Positions 27,479-36,885 of a stretch of 64,000 bases of DNA are shown in pieces. Position 1 is the first letter of the stretch; each line of letters opens with the position of its first letter. The notes beneath the pieces were generated by a model. The model ran no database searches, was not told where the DNA came from, and saw only the letters and a list, made by a program, of their open reading frames with translations. The stretch comes from Runella limosa DSM 17973. GTDB lineage: Bacteria; Bacteroidota; Bacteroidia; Cytophagales; Spirosomataceae. Where the stretch lies: assembly GCF_000482465.1 (NCBI RefSeq), contig NZ_KI519420.1, positions 1,245,106 through 1,309,105 on the forward strand. Reading direction: 5' to 3'. Position numbers and translations under genes: made by a program.

Positions 27479-28657
27479 ATGGAACACACCGCTGCTATTC
27501 ATCTCGACAAAATGCAAGCTATTACCTCACAGGTTCAGTACGAAAACGATGGGCTGTTTGGGGGAAAGCTCGGGGTAGTCTGGCAATACTACTATCAGTG
27601 GCAAGCCACCCACGAGTACGCCCACAAAGAGGAGTGCTTACGGGTACTTGGCGAGGTGTTTGACAATCTCAACAACGATACCCCTCAGCTCAGTGGCGCG
27701 GCTATGAGCGTAGGAGCCGCAGGGTTTTGCTACGTAGTCACGATGCTACATCGCCAAAAGTGGCTAGAGTTTGACCTAGACGAAACTTTGGCCGACTTAG
27801 ACACCTTTGCGTATGAGTCGGCCTTAGAAATGATTACAGAGCGCAAGTTGGATTTTTGGCACGGAGCTTTTGGCATACTTTTCTATTTTTTGGAGCGGCT
27901 TTCCAACCCCCTCTTCCGTGAGCGTGCCGAAGTGTTGGTTCAAAAAATTGTAGATGAAGTGCAGGGAGATGACGACGGACTTTGGTTTCCAAATATCCTC
28001 TCTCCCCAAGACGAAACAGTTATTAACCTTAGCCTATCGCACGGGCAAACGGCTTTTATGATTATTCTGATGCAAGCTGCCCAAAAGGGAGTACAGGCCG
28101 AATTGGCAAGGTCGGTGGTAAGGCGTGGAGTCAATTTTATACTCAAACACCAAAGAACGGCGAATCAGGAAACCGATTTTTCGCTCTTTCCGCTCACACT
28201 CACCGCAGAGACAGAAGAAGGCAAGTTTAGCAATCGGCTGGCTTTGTGCTACGGAGACCTCAACATCCTTTTGCTGATGTATCGGGCAGCGGCGTTTTTG
28301 GAAAGCCCCGAACTGCGCCGCCGAGCCGACCTTTGTGGAGTGAGTACCCTCCGCCGCCAAACCGAAAAAGCTACCCTCGTGAGCGATTCACGCCTCTGCC
28401 ATGGAGCGGCAGGTGTGGCACACTTGTATCATACCTTGTACAAACTCACTGGCAACGACGGCTACTATCGAAACTACCAAACATGGATTGATAAAACCAT
28501 TGCCTTTCTCGACCACGACCTCCAACATGAGACGTTCAAAGGCCAAGAAGGCTCACTCCTCAATGGCTACGTAGGCGTACAGCTTGTCTTATTGGGGTAT
28601 ATCTATCACAAACGAGAGCAGTTGGATTGGGCAAAGGTATTTTTATTAGCCCCCTAA
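27479..28657 (+). CDS. LanC-type lanthionine synthetase cyclase
   Basis: 392-residue zinc enzyme that adds Cys thiols to dehydroalanine or dehydrobutyrine to form lanthionine rings. The LanC toroid motifs are present: SHGQTAFM, Cys257 in ALCYGDLN, and Cys307-His308 in RLCHGAAGVAH, giving a full Cys-Cys-His zinc site. Length is normal for LanC. It has an ATG start and lies between the precursor and LanB genes on the same strand. Unlike its neighbours in the pathway it appears intact. Confidence 0.92.
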   Translation: MEHTAAIHLDKMQAITSQVQYENDGLFGGKLGVVWQYYYQWQATHEYAHKEECLRVLGEVFDNLNNDTPQLSGAAMSVGAAGFCYVVTMLHRQKWLEFDLDETLADLDTFAYESALEMITERKLDFWHGAFGILFYFLERLSNPLFRERAEVLVQKIVDEVQGDDDGLWFPNILSPQDETVINLSLSHGQTAFMIILMQAAQKGVQAELARSVVRRGVNFILKHQRTANQETDFSLFPLTLTAETEEGKFSNRLALCYGDLNILLLMYRAAAFLESPELRRRADLCGVSTLRRQTEKATLVSDSRLCHGAAGVAHLYHTLYKLTGNDGYYRNYQTWIDKTIAFLDHDLQHETFKGQEGSLLNGYVGVQLVLLGYIYHKREQLDWAKVFLLAP

Positions 28658-28692
28658 CCCTGCAAGCGTCCTGCGCCAATGGGAATTTTCTT

Positions 28693-31447
28693 ATGACTAT
28701 GCTAAAGCACTATACGTTTCACCCTACGGTCGTTGTACGTACCCCCTTTTTACCTTTTAGTCCCCAAAACCTGACGGAGGCCCACCTTCGGATGGTACTG
28801 CACGAAGATTGGTTTTTGGAGGCTATTTTTCTGGCCTCTCCTTCTCTTTACCGCACTGCTATTGCCTGGCGCGACGGGGCAATGTTGGAGAAACGTAAAG
28901 AAGAGAAGCTCTGGGCATCGCTCACCAAATACTACAGCCGTATGATGAGCCGCTGCACGCCTTTTGGGCTATTTGCCAGTTGTACGGCTTTAAAATGGGG
29001 AGAAGCCACCCCTATTTCACTGTCTCAGCAAGATACCCAAAGGCATACCCGCCTCGACATGCACTTTTTGTGCGCTTTGGCCTTGTCATTGGCGCAGAAC
29101 CCCAACATTCGTCCTTATCTTACTTATTTTCCAAACAGTAGTCTTTACCCCATAGGCAACGAACTCCGATACGTAGAATATGTCTATGTAGAAGGAAGGC
29201 GAAACCATCAAATCAGTGCGGTTGATACTACCGACTACTTAGAAAGCGTCATAAAAACCGCTCAAACTGGGGCTTGCTATGGTGATTTGGTTGGGGTGTT
29301 GGTCAACGATGAAATCACTACCTCCGACGCCCAACTTTTTATTGACGAACTCATCGCCGCCCAGTTGTTGGTTTCGGAATTGGAGCCAACCATCACGGGC
29401 GGGTCTTTTTTGCAGCAAATTGTACAGGTGTTGGAGAAGGTATTTGCCCAAACCCAATCTTCCGAGCTAGGATTTATTATTAACCAGTTAGACCAAATTA
29501 ATCAATCTCTTAACGGGTTAGATAATCAGAAAACCAACTCCATTTCTGATTATGAGCAACTGATTGAACTCCTCAAAACACTCAATGTAACAATAGAAGA
29601 AAATAAACTGGTTCAAACGGATTTGTTTCGAGAACTACCAGAAGGACAGCTCCCCTTGGCAAGTCAACAAGACATCCAAGCGGCTTTAGAAGTACTCAAT
29701 CGCCTATCGACAAAAAGAAAAAACAGTCATTTAGACGCCTTTGCCCAGCGTTTCTTGGCTCGTTACGATACCCAAGAAATACCGCTACTGGAGGCATTGG
29801 ATACCGAGATAGGCATCGGCTACCTTTACCGTTAATGACATTACCAAGGCCGAACAAGCCCAAAACTCCGAAGTGGTATTTGCGGAAATCATCCATTTGC
29901 CCGAAAGCCGAACAGGAAATATATTGCTTCATCCTGCGTTTCGAGCGTATGAGATTCCATTTTTGGGTCAATCGTCATTGCCTTTAGAGAACCAAATTTC
30001 GGTACAAGATTTGTGCGTTTCGGTACGGCAGGGGGAAATTATCTTACGTTCACAAAGGCTCAACAAAATAGTCGTACCCCGCCTTAGTAATGCGCATAAT
30101 TATAGTCACAATAGCCTGCCCGTATATCAATTTTTGTGCGACTTACAGCATCAAGGCAAGCGCAGTCGTTTTGGTTTTGATTGGGGCAACTTAGCCGAAA
30201 AGTTTCTGTTTTTGCCCCGAGTTACTTACCAAAACACCCTTTTGCACCCCGCCACCTGGCAACTTCAAAAAAAGCAAATTGATGCCCTTCTAGCCGATCA
30301 ACCTTTACTTGACGTTCCGCCGTTTCAAAACCGCTTGCTGACGTTGGCCGACGGCGACAATGAATTGGTTGTTGATTGGGCAAACCTGTTAAGTGTCCGA
30401 GCGTTCAAAGATGCCATCAAAAACCGAACTCAACTCCAATTGAGGGAGTTTTTGTACGAACACACGCAGCCTACTTTTCGAGCCCCTCTTTCCCAGAATG
30501 GGTTTGTAAATCAAAGCATTGCCCTACTGGTTCGGCAAACTTCGTCTTATGCTTCCTCTCTCCCCAAGCGTCCTACGCTTTTCCCTACACGCCACTTTTC
30601 CATCGGTTCTGAATGGCTTTACTTCAAATTGTACGGCGGAGTAAAAGTGGCCGATAAAATAGTAGTGGCTTTTATCAAACCACTCTGCGAAGAACTACAA
30701 CGGCGCCATTTGATTGATAAATGGTTTTTTATTCGGTATTCCGACCCCGATCCTCATTTACGGATTCGGTTTCATCTCACAGCTATTGCTCAAATTGGGG
30801 AAGTGATTCAATTATTCAACCATTTTTTGCAACCCGCTTTGCTGTCTAAATACCTTTGGAAAATACAAGCTGATACTTACGAGCGAGAGTTGGAACGGTA
30901 TGGTTTTGAGACGATTGAGCTTGCTGAGGAGCTTTTCTACCACGACAGCGAAGCTATTTTGGCTTTTCTTGACCAAACCGAAGGCGACGCCCGCGAAGAA
31001 ATCCGTTGGTTATATGGGATTCGGGCCATTGATGCGCTTTTAGATTCGTTTGAGTTCGATTTTCAACGAAAGCTTGATTTATTGAGCTCATTACGCAACA
31101 GTTTTGCGCAAGAATTCAACATGGATGTAGCGCTAAAACGGCAATTAGACCAAAAATACCGCACTCATCGCGCTATGGTACAAGACATTCTGTCTGACCA
31201 GCATCCTACCATTACTCCCTTTCTTTTTGACATTCTCTCAGTTAAATCAGCAAAAATTGCCCCTATTGCTTATAAAATCCTGTATTCATCTTCACCTTCA
31301 CAAGTGAATCATTGGTTAGGCAGCTACATCCATATGTTGCTCAATCGCCTTATTCCTGCGCATCAGCGCCTACACGAGTTAGTGATATACGATTTTCTTT
31401 GTCGACAGTATCAGTCGAGGTTGTATTTGGAGCTATGCCTGAAATAA
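28693..31447 (+). pseudogene. LanB lantibiotic dehydratase with internal deletion
   Basis: Class I dehydratase that glutamylates and eliminates Ser/Thr. The first part (28693-29835) matches the N-terminal glutamylation domain (VVVRTPFLPF, KYYSRMMSRCTPFGLFASC) and reads to LEALDTEIGIGY, then LYR and a stop. The second frame is open from about 29822: TFTVNDITKAEQAQ, then VVFAEIIHLPESRTGNIL, VPRLSNAHNYSHNS and the C-terminal elimination (SpaB_C) domain with WFFIRYSDPDPHLRIRF. Family members have roughly 130-200 residues between GIGY and FAEIVHLP that are absent here, and the frame changes at the junction (about 29818-29825). The second part has no good start codon upstream of GTG 29873. As read, the enzyme is broken. 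ATG 28693 was chosen; it is 35 nt after lanC. Confidence 0.85.
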
Positions 31448-31531
31448 AATTATACAGGGGCACAAATCTGGAGCAATAGCTACTAGTTTTCCGTTTTAAT
31501 GCGCTCAACCTGATTTTTCAATACGTATGCC

Positions 31532-31615
31532 TTAAAAATCTTTTTTCTTTCTGTATCTAGCTGCAAGGCCCGCAACTATGATGATGATACAAATGATGAA
31601 TGTTGAATTATTCAT
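31532..31615 (-). CDS. 27-residue single-helix microprotein, possible
   Basis: ATG overlaps the stop of the preceding 54-residue frame (ATGAATAA). The product is NNSTFIICIIIIVAGLAARY followed by RKKKDF, one membrane helix with a basic tail. A shift in the A6 run would extend it to about 44 residues (KAYVLKNQVERIKTEN). Speculative. Confidence 0.3.
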   Translation of the reverse strand: MNNSTFIICIIIIVAGLAARYRKKKDF

Positions 31616-31772
31616 TTTTCTTTCGTGTAAAATTGGACCATATAATCAAAAAACTTGTGATGGCAGCAACGAGCTGTGAAGTTCGCCGAATCTGTACATT
31701 GTCAGTCCATATAAAAACAATGGCCGCATTAATACAAGTAACTGCTAAAATAATACCTAAGACTCGTTTCAT
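31608..31772 (-). CDS. 54-residue two-helix membrane protein
   Basis: ATG 31772: two hydrophobic segments (VLGIILAVTCINAAIVFIW and LVAAITSFLIIW) joined by a short basic loop, with a basic tail RKKNE. It is overlapped by the next microprotein. Convergent with LanB. No family recognised; small membrane proteins in such loci are often immunity or accessory factors, which is only an inference. Confidence 0.45.
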   Translation of the reverse strand: MKRVLGIILAVTCINAAIVFIWTDNVQIRRTSQLVAAITSFLIIWSNFTRKKNE

Positions 31773-31805
31773 GGGTTAACTGTTATACGCCTATTCTGGC
31801 AGCTT

Positions 31806-31865
31806 TTAGGTAGTTGTTTTGAGCATCTCCCGAAGGGTGCGAACTTTTATTGTCAATTCGTCCAT
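31806..31865 (-). CDS. 19-residue reading frame, doubtful
   Basis: MDELTIKVRTLREMLKTTT, a basic helix without family, 33 nt upstream of the 54-residue frame. It could be a leader peptide or the end of a degraded gene; kept only because of its position. Confidence 0.15.
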   Translation of the reverse strand: MDELTIKVRTLREMLKTTT

Positions 31866-31983
31866 TGTTTCAGCGGCTTGTTAGGTTCAACAAAAATCAA
31901 AAATCGCGGGTAACTGCCCAAAAATAATACACGAAATAAGCCCCAAGCTGGGTGAACATGGTTTTGCGTCGGATGAAACTAAA

Positions 31984-32022
31984 AAAGCTCCGCAAATCAG
32001 GCAAATCCTGACTTACGGAGCT
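31984..32022 (-). terminator. Terminator of the DedA gene
   Basis: Outer stem AAGCTCCG/CGGAGCTT and inner TCAGG/CCTGA. On the reverse strand it is followed by TTTTTTAG. It begins 21 nt after the DedA stop. Confidence 0.85.
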
Positions 32023-32042
32023 TCGTATTTTTAAAAGGTTTC

Positions 32043-32693
32043 CTACGCCTTTGGCGTCAAAAACCTAACCTTGACAAACTGCCATACCATTGGCAATACC
32101 GAAAGGCCAATGATACCAAATATCACTAATTCAAAGTTTTTCTTCACAATGGGCAAGTTACCGAAAAAGAAGCCCAGCATCGTCAAAGTCGGTACCCACA
32201 AAAGTGCCCCAACAACGCAGAAAAGAATGTAACGCGAGTAGGTCATGCTTCCTGCCCCTGCCACAAACGGCGCAATTGTACGGACAATCGGGATGAAACG
32301 CGCCATAATCACCGTTTTGCCTCCGTGTTTTTCGTAAAACGCTTCGGTTTGTTCTAAATATTCACGTTTGAAAAATAAAATCCGTTCTCGTTTTTTGATG
32401 GTTGAGCCTAAAAACTTACCCACAAAATAATTGACGTTGTCGCCCAGCAGCGCCGCCACAATCAACAACGGAATCACAATCCAAGGGTTTAGCGCCCCCG
32501 TAGAAGCCGCCAATGCCCCCGTGGCAAATAGCAACGAGTCGCCTGGGAGCAAGGGCATTACCACCAAGCCTGTCTCGGTAAAGACAATCAAAAACAAAAT
32601 CAAGTACGTCAACGTACCGTATTCGGTAATAATGTCAGCAAGGTGCTTGTCGAGGTGCAGAAAAAAATCTACTACTTGTGCGAGAAATTCCAT
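32043..32693 (-). CDS. DedA-family membrane protein
   Basis: 216-residue inner-membrane protein of the DedA/VTT (SNARE-associated) family, linked in other bacteria to lipid-carrier flipping and membrane homeostasis. The family marks are TETGLVVMPLLPGDSLLF near the N-terminus and MARFIPIVRTIAPFVAGAGS in the middle, with four to five hydrophobic segments. Length is normal. It is monocistronic, with its own terminator. Confidence 0.93.
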   Translation of the reverse strand: MEFLAQVVDFFLHLDKHLADIITEYGTLTYLILFLIVFTETGLVVMPLLPGDSLLFATGALAASTGALNPWIVIPLLIVAALLGDNVNYFVGKFLGSTIKKRERILFFKREYLEQTEAFYEKHGGKTVIMARFIPIVRTIAPFVAGAGSMTYSRYILFCVVGALLWVPTLTMLGFFFGNLPIVKKNFELVIFGIIGLSVLPMVWQFVKVRFLTPKA

Positions 32694-32724
32694 TTTTATC
32701 GTTTTTGGTTTACATTTTTATTTA

Positions 32725-32800
32725 GTCCACAGTCGATGGTCAATAGTCCATGGTTAATGAGCCACAGTCGGCGGTTAGTGGTCTATGGCCTATCGACTAT
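32725..32800. repeat. Degenerate GTC/GAT short-repeat tract, left of four-helix gene
   Basis: Runs of words such as GTCGATGGTCAATAGTCCATGG and GTCTATGGCCTATCGACTAT. Similar tracts lie on the other side of the four-helix-bundle gene. Confidence 0.6.
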
Positions 32801-32810
32801 TCACTCCAAA

Positions 32811-33164
32811 CTACCCAAGTGAATTTCGGAGAGCTTGAGTCATTTTGATAATTTGCTCTATCTCCGAATAAAGTTTTTCGAAGTCAGATTTATTGATGAT
32901 ATTTCGTCGTTGTCCAACATACAGGCATGAAACTACTTCAATACTTGAACGTATGGCGTACCCTAAAAATCGCCCAAATTCAGCGTTAGACTGTCCCGTT
33001 GAACCTTCAGCAATATTGAGAGAAATAGAGTCAGCTGCACGTTTTATTTGAGATGTAAGAACAAATAACTCATCTTTTGGAAAGGAAAGTGTAAGCTCAT
33101 GAATAGCGCCACTAAACTCCACAGCTTTCTGCCAAACTACTAACTGTTCAAACTTAAAGGCCAT
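32811..33164 (-). CDS. Four-helix-bundle protein (23S rRNA intervening-sequence protein family)
   Basis: 117 residues. It opens with FEQLVVWQKAVEFS and carries QIKRAADSISLNIAEGS and EFGRFLGYAIRSSIEV, all hallmarks of the four-helix-bundle/IVP family. Family members occur either in 23S rRNA intervening sequences or as scattered chromosomal genes; the molecular role is unknown. Here it is isolated, flanked on both sides by the same kind of short degenerate repeat, which suggests that the gene and its flanks move or vary as a unit. Confidence 0.9.
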   Translation of the reverse strand: MAFKFEQLVVWQKAVEFSGAIHELTLSFPKDELFVLTSQIKRAADSISLNIAEGSTGQSNAEFGRFLGYAIRSSIEVVSCLYVGQRRNIINKSDFEKLYSEIEQIIKMTQALRNSLG

Positions 33165-33183
33165 TTTGTTTTTTTTAGTGTAT

Positions 33184-33320
33184 TGTCGGGGGTTAACAGT
33201 TGATGGTTGATAGTTCTATGGTCGATGGTCCACGGTCGATAGTTAGTAGTCGATTGTCAATAGTACATGGTTTTGGACGATACTAGCGTCTATGGACTGT
33301 CAACTATGGACTACAGACTA
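33184..33320. repeat. Degenerate GTC/GAT short-repeat tract, right of four-helix gene
   Basis: About 135 bp of words such as GTCGATGGTCCACGGTCGAT, AGTAGTCGATTGTCAATAGT and GTCTATGGACTGTCAACTAT. It is of the same kind as the tract at 32725. It reaches the stop of the ComA-like gene. Confidence 0.6.
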
Positions 33321-34109
33321 TTTCGACAACTTCCAGCGTTTGCGGGTTTTGTCGTTGAGGTAATTGGCGAACGTATCCCCACGTAGCCCCAAGCGAATGG
33401 TTTCGAGCGGAATGATTTCGTTAGGAGCGATGTTTCCAAGGTTGACATTTGCACCTATCAATTTGACAAACCACACCTGTTGGGCTTTCTGCGGTGCTTC
33501 CCAGATGATGTCTTTGTTGGGAACTTGGGTCAAAATTTCTTCTACTAACCCTTGACGAACCTCTCCGCTTGAACGAAAAAGACCTACGTTGCCCGATTCG
33601 CGCGCTTCGCCGATTACTTTCCAAGCGCCTGCTTCCAACTCCGCTTTCATGAGCTGAATCCACTTGTAAGGTGGAATAATCTTGGTTTCGTCTTTGGAAC
33701 CTACTTCCGACAATACCTTTACTTGCTCGGCCAAAACACGAATGAAATCACACTTAATTTCGGCAGGCATTTCGATTGATCCATCGGATACTTCGGCGTA
33801 CTCTAATTGGTATTCGTCGATAAGGCGGCGGTAGTCTTCAAATTGATTTCTTACGACAAAAGCCTCAAACAACGTCCCGCCAAAGTAAACGGGAATGCCT
33901 GCACTTTTATAGACGGCGATTTTATCTTTGAGATTAGGCGTAACAAAGGAGGTAGCCCATCCGAGTTTAACAATATCTATATGAGGAGCCGAAATGTCGA
34001 GCATATCTTCGACTTGACGAATGCTCAACCCTTTGTCCATGACCATTGTTAATCCGTACTGACGTGGTTTGGAAGTGCGGTCGGGGACTTGCGATAGTTT
34101 GAAATTCAT
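33318..34109 (-). CDS. Phosphosulfolactate synthase (ComA) homologue
   Basis: 263-residue TIM-barrel protein matching ComA, which adds sulfite to phosphoenolpyruvate to make phosphosulfolactate, the first step to coenzyme M or other sulfonates. Visible family blocks are PRQYGLTMVMDKGLS near the N-terminus, HIDIVKLGWATSF, PVYFGGTLFEAF, EVSDGSIEMP and VNLGNIAPNEIIPLETIRLG. Length is normal. No other coenzyme M or sulfolactate gene is near. In Cytophagales one could imagine a supply route to cysteate for sulfonolipids, but that is conjecture. Confidence 0.88.
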   Translation of the reverse strand: MNFKLSQVPDRTSKPRQYGLTMVMDKGLSIRQVEDMLDISAPHIDIVKLGWATSFVTPNLKDKIAVYKSAGIPVYFGGTLFEAFVVRNQFEDYRRLIDEYQLEYAEVSDGSIEMPAEIKCDFIRVLAEQVKVLSEVGSKDETKIIPPYKWIQLMKAELEAGAWKVIGEARESGNVGLFRSSGEVRQGLVEEILTQVPNKDIIWEAPQKAQQVWFVKLIGANVNLGNIAPNEIIPLETIRLGLRGDTFANYLNDKTRKRWKLSK

Positions 34110-34221
34110 ATCGTTTGGTTAGGTATGTCTTTGAAAGTAAACCGCAAAATTAGCGATTCCAACCACAACCTACTAAAGTGCCTAAGAAAATAACCTGACT
34201 TTCATCAATCTTTAACAAAAA

Positions 34222-34243
34222 ACCCGCAGAATACTCTGCGGGT
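34222..34243 (-). terminator. Terminator of the E1 dehydrogenase gene
   Basis: Perfect 9-bp stem ACCCGCAGA/TCTGCGGGT with an ATAC loop. On the reverse strand it is followed by TTTTTG. It lies 31 nt after the stop at 34274. Confidence 0.9.
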
Positions 34244-34273
34244 AAAAGCACGGGGTTTGGAAGTCAATATAGG

Positions 34274-36682
34274 TCAGTACAGCGCTGGAAATTGCTGTGG
34301 ATTTGCTTCGTGAAGGAGGCTATACGCTGCCTCTACAATGTCTTCAACGTTGGGTTTTGAGTAATAATCACCGTCTGAACTGTAGGCTGGGCGGTGAGGT
34401 TTAGCCGATACACATCTTGGTGCCGAATCAAGCCATTGATAGGCATTCTGGCCGTCCAAAACTTGTTGCATCATGTAAGCCGACGCCCCGCCAGGCATAT
34501 CTTCATCGGCAAATATCACCCGATTAGTTTTCTTGATAGAATCCACAATCGAATGATGAATATCAAAAGGTAAAAGTGTTTGAATGTCAATTAGTTCTAC
34601 GCTTATGTCGAGCTGAGAAAGCTGTTCGGCTGCCTCTTGTACAATGCGACACATCGAGCCGTAGGTGACAATGGTGAGGTCGGTACCTTCACGCAATACT
34701 TCAGGCTCGCCGAGCGGTACACAAAATTGCCCTAAATTAGAAGGAAGGTATTCTTTGAGGCGATAGCCGTTGAGAGGCTCGACAACGAGGGCGGGGTCAT
34801 CGCCGCGCAGTAGCGTATTGTACATTCCTGCGGCTTGTGTCAAATCGCGTGGTACGCAAACGTGCAAACCGCGTAAACTGTGAATCACCGAACCCATTGG
34901 CGAACCTGAGTGCCAAATACCTTCTAAGCGGTGCCCGCGTGTACGAATAATAAGCGGTGCTTTTTGCCCACCTTTGGTACGATAATGCAGCGAAGCTAGG
35001 TCGTCGGTGAGGGTAGCTAGTGTATAAAAAATATAGTCAAAGTACTGGATTTCAACAATAGGCTTGAGACCTCGAATGGCCAAACCAATGCCTTGGCCAA
35101 TAATGCTTGTCTCTCGAATGCCCGTATCCGTAATGCGAAGTTCACCGTATTTTTCTTGAAGTCCCGCAAAACCTTGGTTAACGTCGCCGATTTTTCCTAC
35201 ATCTTCACCCATCGCAACGATGCGCGGGTCTTGTTCAAACAAGGCGTCAAAGTTGGCGCGAATAATTTGGTAGCCATCTAATAGGGGAGAGTCTTCGAGG
35301 TATTGGGCAGCTACGGGCGTAACTTTCAGGGGAGATTCGGGCGATTCGCTGTATAAGTGCGAGCTAAAGCGGTCGTGGTTAACTTCTGCATTTTTGGCCA
35401 ACCATTCTACCAGGGAGTTTCGACTAGCTGAAGGTTCAAAGCGTAAAAAACGAAGTGCTTTGCGTATGGCTGATGTATTGTGGCGGTGCAAAGGAACAAT
35501 TTCTCGTTTTAACTCGTCGCTCATTTTGAGCAGCTCAGAAGTAAATCGACTTTCGTGAGCGGCTGTTTGTAGCAAGGTTACTACTTCATTTTGTTCGTGG
35601 AGGATTGCTTCACTATATACTTTCCACGCATTGTTTCGTTCTTGTCGAATGAGCTTTCTAGCATTGTCATCAATTTCTTCTAGTTCATCCGCAGAAGCGT
35701 AGCCATTAGTCAGAATCCACTCTTTAAACTTCAGATTGCAGTCACCTTCTTGTTCCCATTGGAGGCGCTTGGGCGATTTGTAACGGGTGTGCGAGCCTGA
35801 GGTAGAATGGCCTTGCGGCTGGGTGACTTCCTCTACGTGTACCAATACTGGAATGTGGTGGGTACGACACAGCTCTGCGGCTTTTTGGTAGGTTTCTATC
35901 AGTCCTACATAATCCCAAGCTTTGACTGTAAAGATTTCAATGCCGTTGGTTCCTTCTTCTCTTTGCAGCCCACCGAGTGCTTTAGAAATACTGGCTTTTG
36001 TGGTTTGATATTCGACAGGCACCGAAATCCCAAAGCCATCGTCCCATACCGACATTAAAAGAGGTACTTGCAATACCCCTGCGGCGTTCATTGTTTCCCA
36101 AAACATTCCTTGGGAAGTAGAAGCATCTCCGATGGTTGCAAACGTTATTTCATCGCCATTGTGCGAGAAATCCGTCATTTTATGCAAACTTTCGTTGCCA
36201 CGATAAAGCTTAGAAGCGTATGCTAACCCTACTGAGCGCGGAATTTGTCCAGCCGTAGGAGCAAGGTCATTGATATGATTATAGGTAGTTGTTTGGGGTT
36301 TCCACAAACCATTTTCGTCCAAATAACGCGTGGTGTAGTGGTTGTTCATCGAACGGCCTGCGGTGTGAGGCTCAAATTCGACGTCGGCATGGCCATAAAG
36401 TTGGGAAAAAAACTGCTGCCACGTGAGTCCTCCAAGGGCTGCCACGACGGTTTGGTCGCGGTAATAGCCTGAACGAAAGTCACCTTTTCGGAATGCCTTG
36501 GCCATAGCAACTTGGGCCAATTCTTTTCCATCACCAAAAATTCCGAATTTCGCTCGACCTCCCATCACATCTTTTCTTCCCAACAAGCTTGCTTGACGAC
36601 TCTCACATACCAAACGATAGTCGTCCAGAATATTTTGGCGCGTTAGCGCAATAAGGTCGGTGGCGAGTTCGTTTTCTATCAC
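34274..36682 (-). CDS. 2-oxoacid dehydrogenase E1 (alpha-beta fusion)
   Basis: 802-residue thiamine-diphosphate enzyme that decarboxylates a 2-oxoacid, most likely branched-chain, and passes the acyl group to an E2 lipoyl protein. The E1-alpha half (1 to about 440) has the ThDP motif GDASTSQGMFWETMN near residue 182. The E1-beta half starts near 470 (ALFEQDPRIVAMGEDVG) and carries ITDTGIRETSIIGQGIGLA and HSGSPMGSVIH. The two subunits are fused, as is common in Bacteroidetes. The start is GTG 36682; no ATG lies closer to the conserved start. E2 and E3 are not in the window. Confidence 0.92.
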   Translation of the reverse strand: MIENELATDLIALTRQNILDDYRLVCESRQASLLGRKDVMGGRAKFGIFGDGKELAQVAMAKAFRKGDFRSGYYRDQTVVAALGGLTWQQFFSQLYGHADVEFEPHTAGRSMNNHYTTRYLDENGLWKPQTTTYNHINDLAPTAGQIPRSVGLAYASKLYRGNESLHKMTDFSHNGDEITFATIGDASTSQGMFWETMNAAGVLQVPLLMSVWDDGFGISVPVEYQTTKASISKALGGLQREEGTNGIEIFTVKAWDYVGLIETYQKAAELCRTHHIPVLVHVEEVTQPQGHSTSGSHTRYKSPKRLQWEQEGDCNLKFKEWILTNGYASADELEEIDDNARKLIRQERNNAWKVYSEAILHEQNEVVTLLQTAAHESRFTSELLKMSDELKREIVPLHRHNTSAIRKALRFLRFEPSASRNSLVEWLAKNAEVNHDRFSSHLYSESPESPLKVTPVAAQYLEDSPLLDGYQIIRANFDALFEQDPRIVAMGEDVGKIGDVNQGFAGLQEKYGELRITDTGIRETSIIGQGIGLAIRGLKPIVEIQYFDYIFYTLATLTDDLASLHYRTKGGQKAPLIIRTRGHRLEGIWHSGSPMGSVIHSLRGLHVCVPRDLTQAAGMYNTLLRGDDPALVVEPLNGYRLKEYLPSNLGQFCVPLGEPEVLREGTDLTIVTYGSMCRIVQEAAEQLSQLDISVELIDIQTLLPFDIHHSIVDSIKKTNRVIFADEDMPGGASAYMMQQVLDGQNAYQWLDSAPRCVSAKPHRPAYSSDGDYYSKPNVEDIVEAAYSLLHEANPQQFPALY

Positions 36683-36885
36683 GTTTCTTGATGAGTGTTT
36701 TTTGTTAAGTTTCGTTGTTTTGGCAAGTAAATATACAGGAAAACAACGGATGTTTCAAAATACAACTTTTTTGAGTTTCTTTGTTCTAAAATTTTGAACA
36801 AAAATAACATTTGGCAAAACTTTTGCTCCTACAATTTTTGTTAGACTAGCAACCAACTTTCACAAAACTTAATTTTACACACAAC

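Larger units (their letters stand above)
31448..32042. other. Region of short membrane microproteins downstream of LanB
   Basis: 595 bp with no long gene. On the reverse strand three very short frames occur in series (31806-31865, 31608-31772 and 31532-31615), followed by the DedA terminator at 31984-32022. Confidence 0.5.

Noticed and set aside
27339..27578. 79-codon frame overlapping the precursor and the lanC start
   Set aside because: Starts inside the precursor gene and overlaps lanC. It is mentioned only as the frame that would follow a one-base change in the G6 run.
32725..33320. CRISPR or tandem-repeat array around the four-helix-bundle gene
   Set aside because: Words are degenerate and irregularly spaced; there is no constant repeat-spacer pattern.
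36810..36840. Promoter for the DUF1573 gene (TTTG then TACAATTTTTG)
   Set aside because: The spacing is about 16 nt and the -7 element does not match TAnnTTTG, so it was not annotated.
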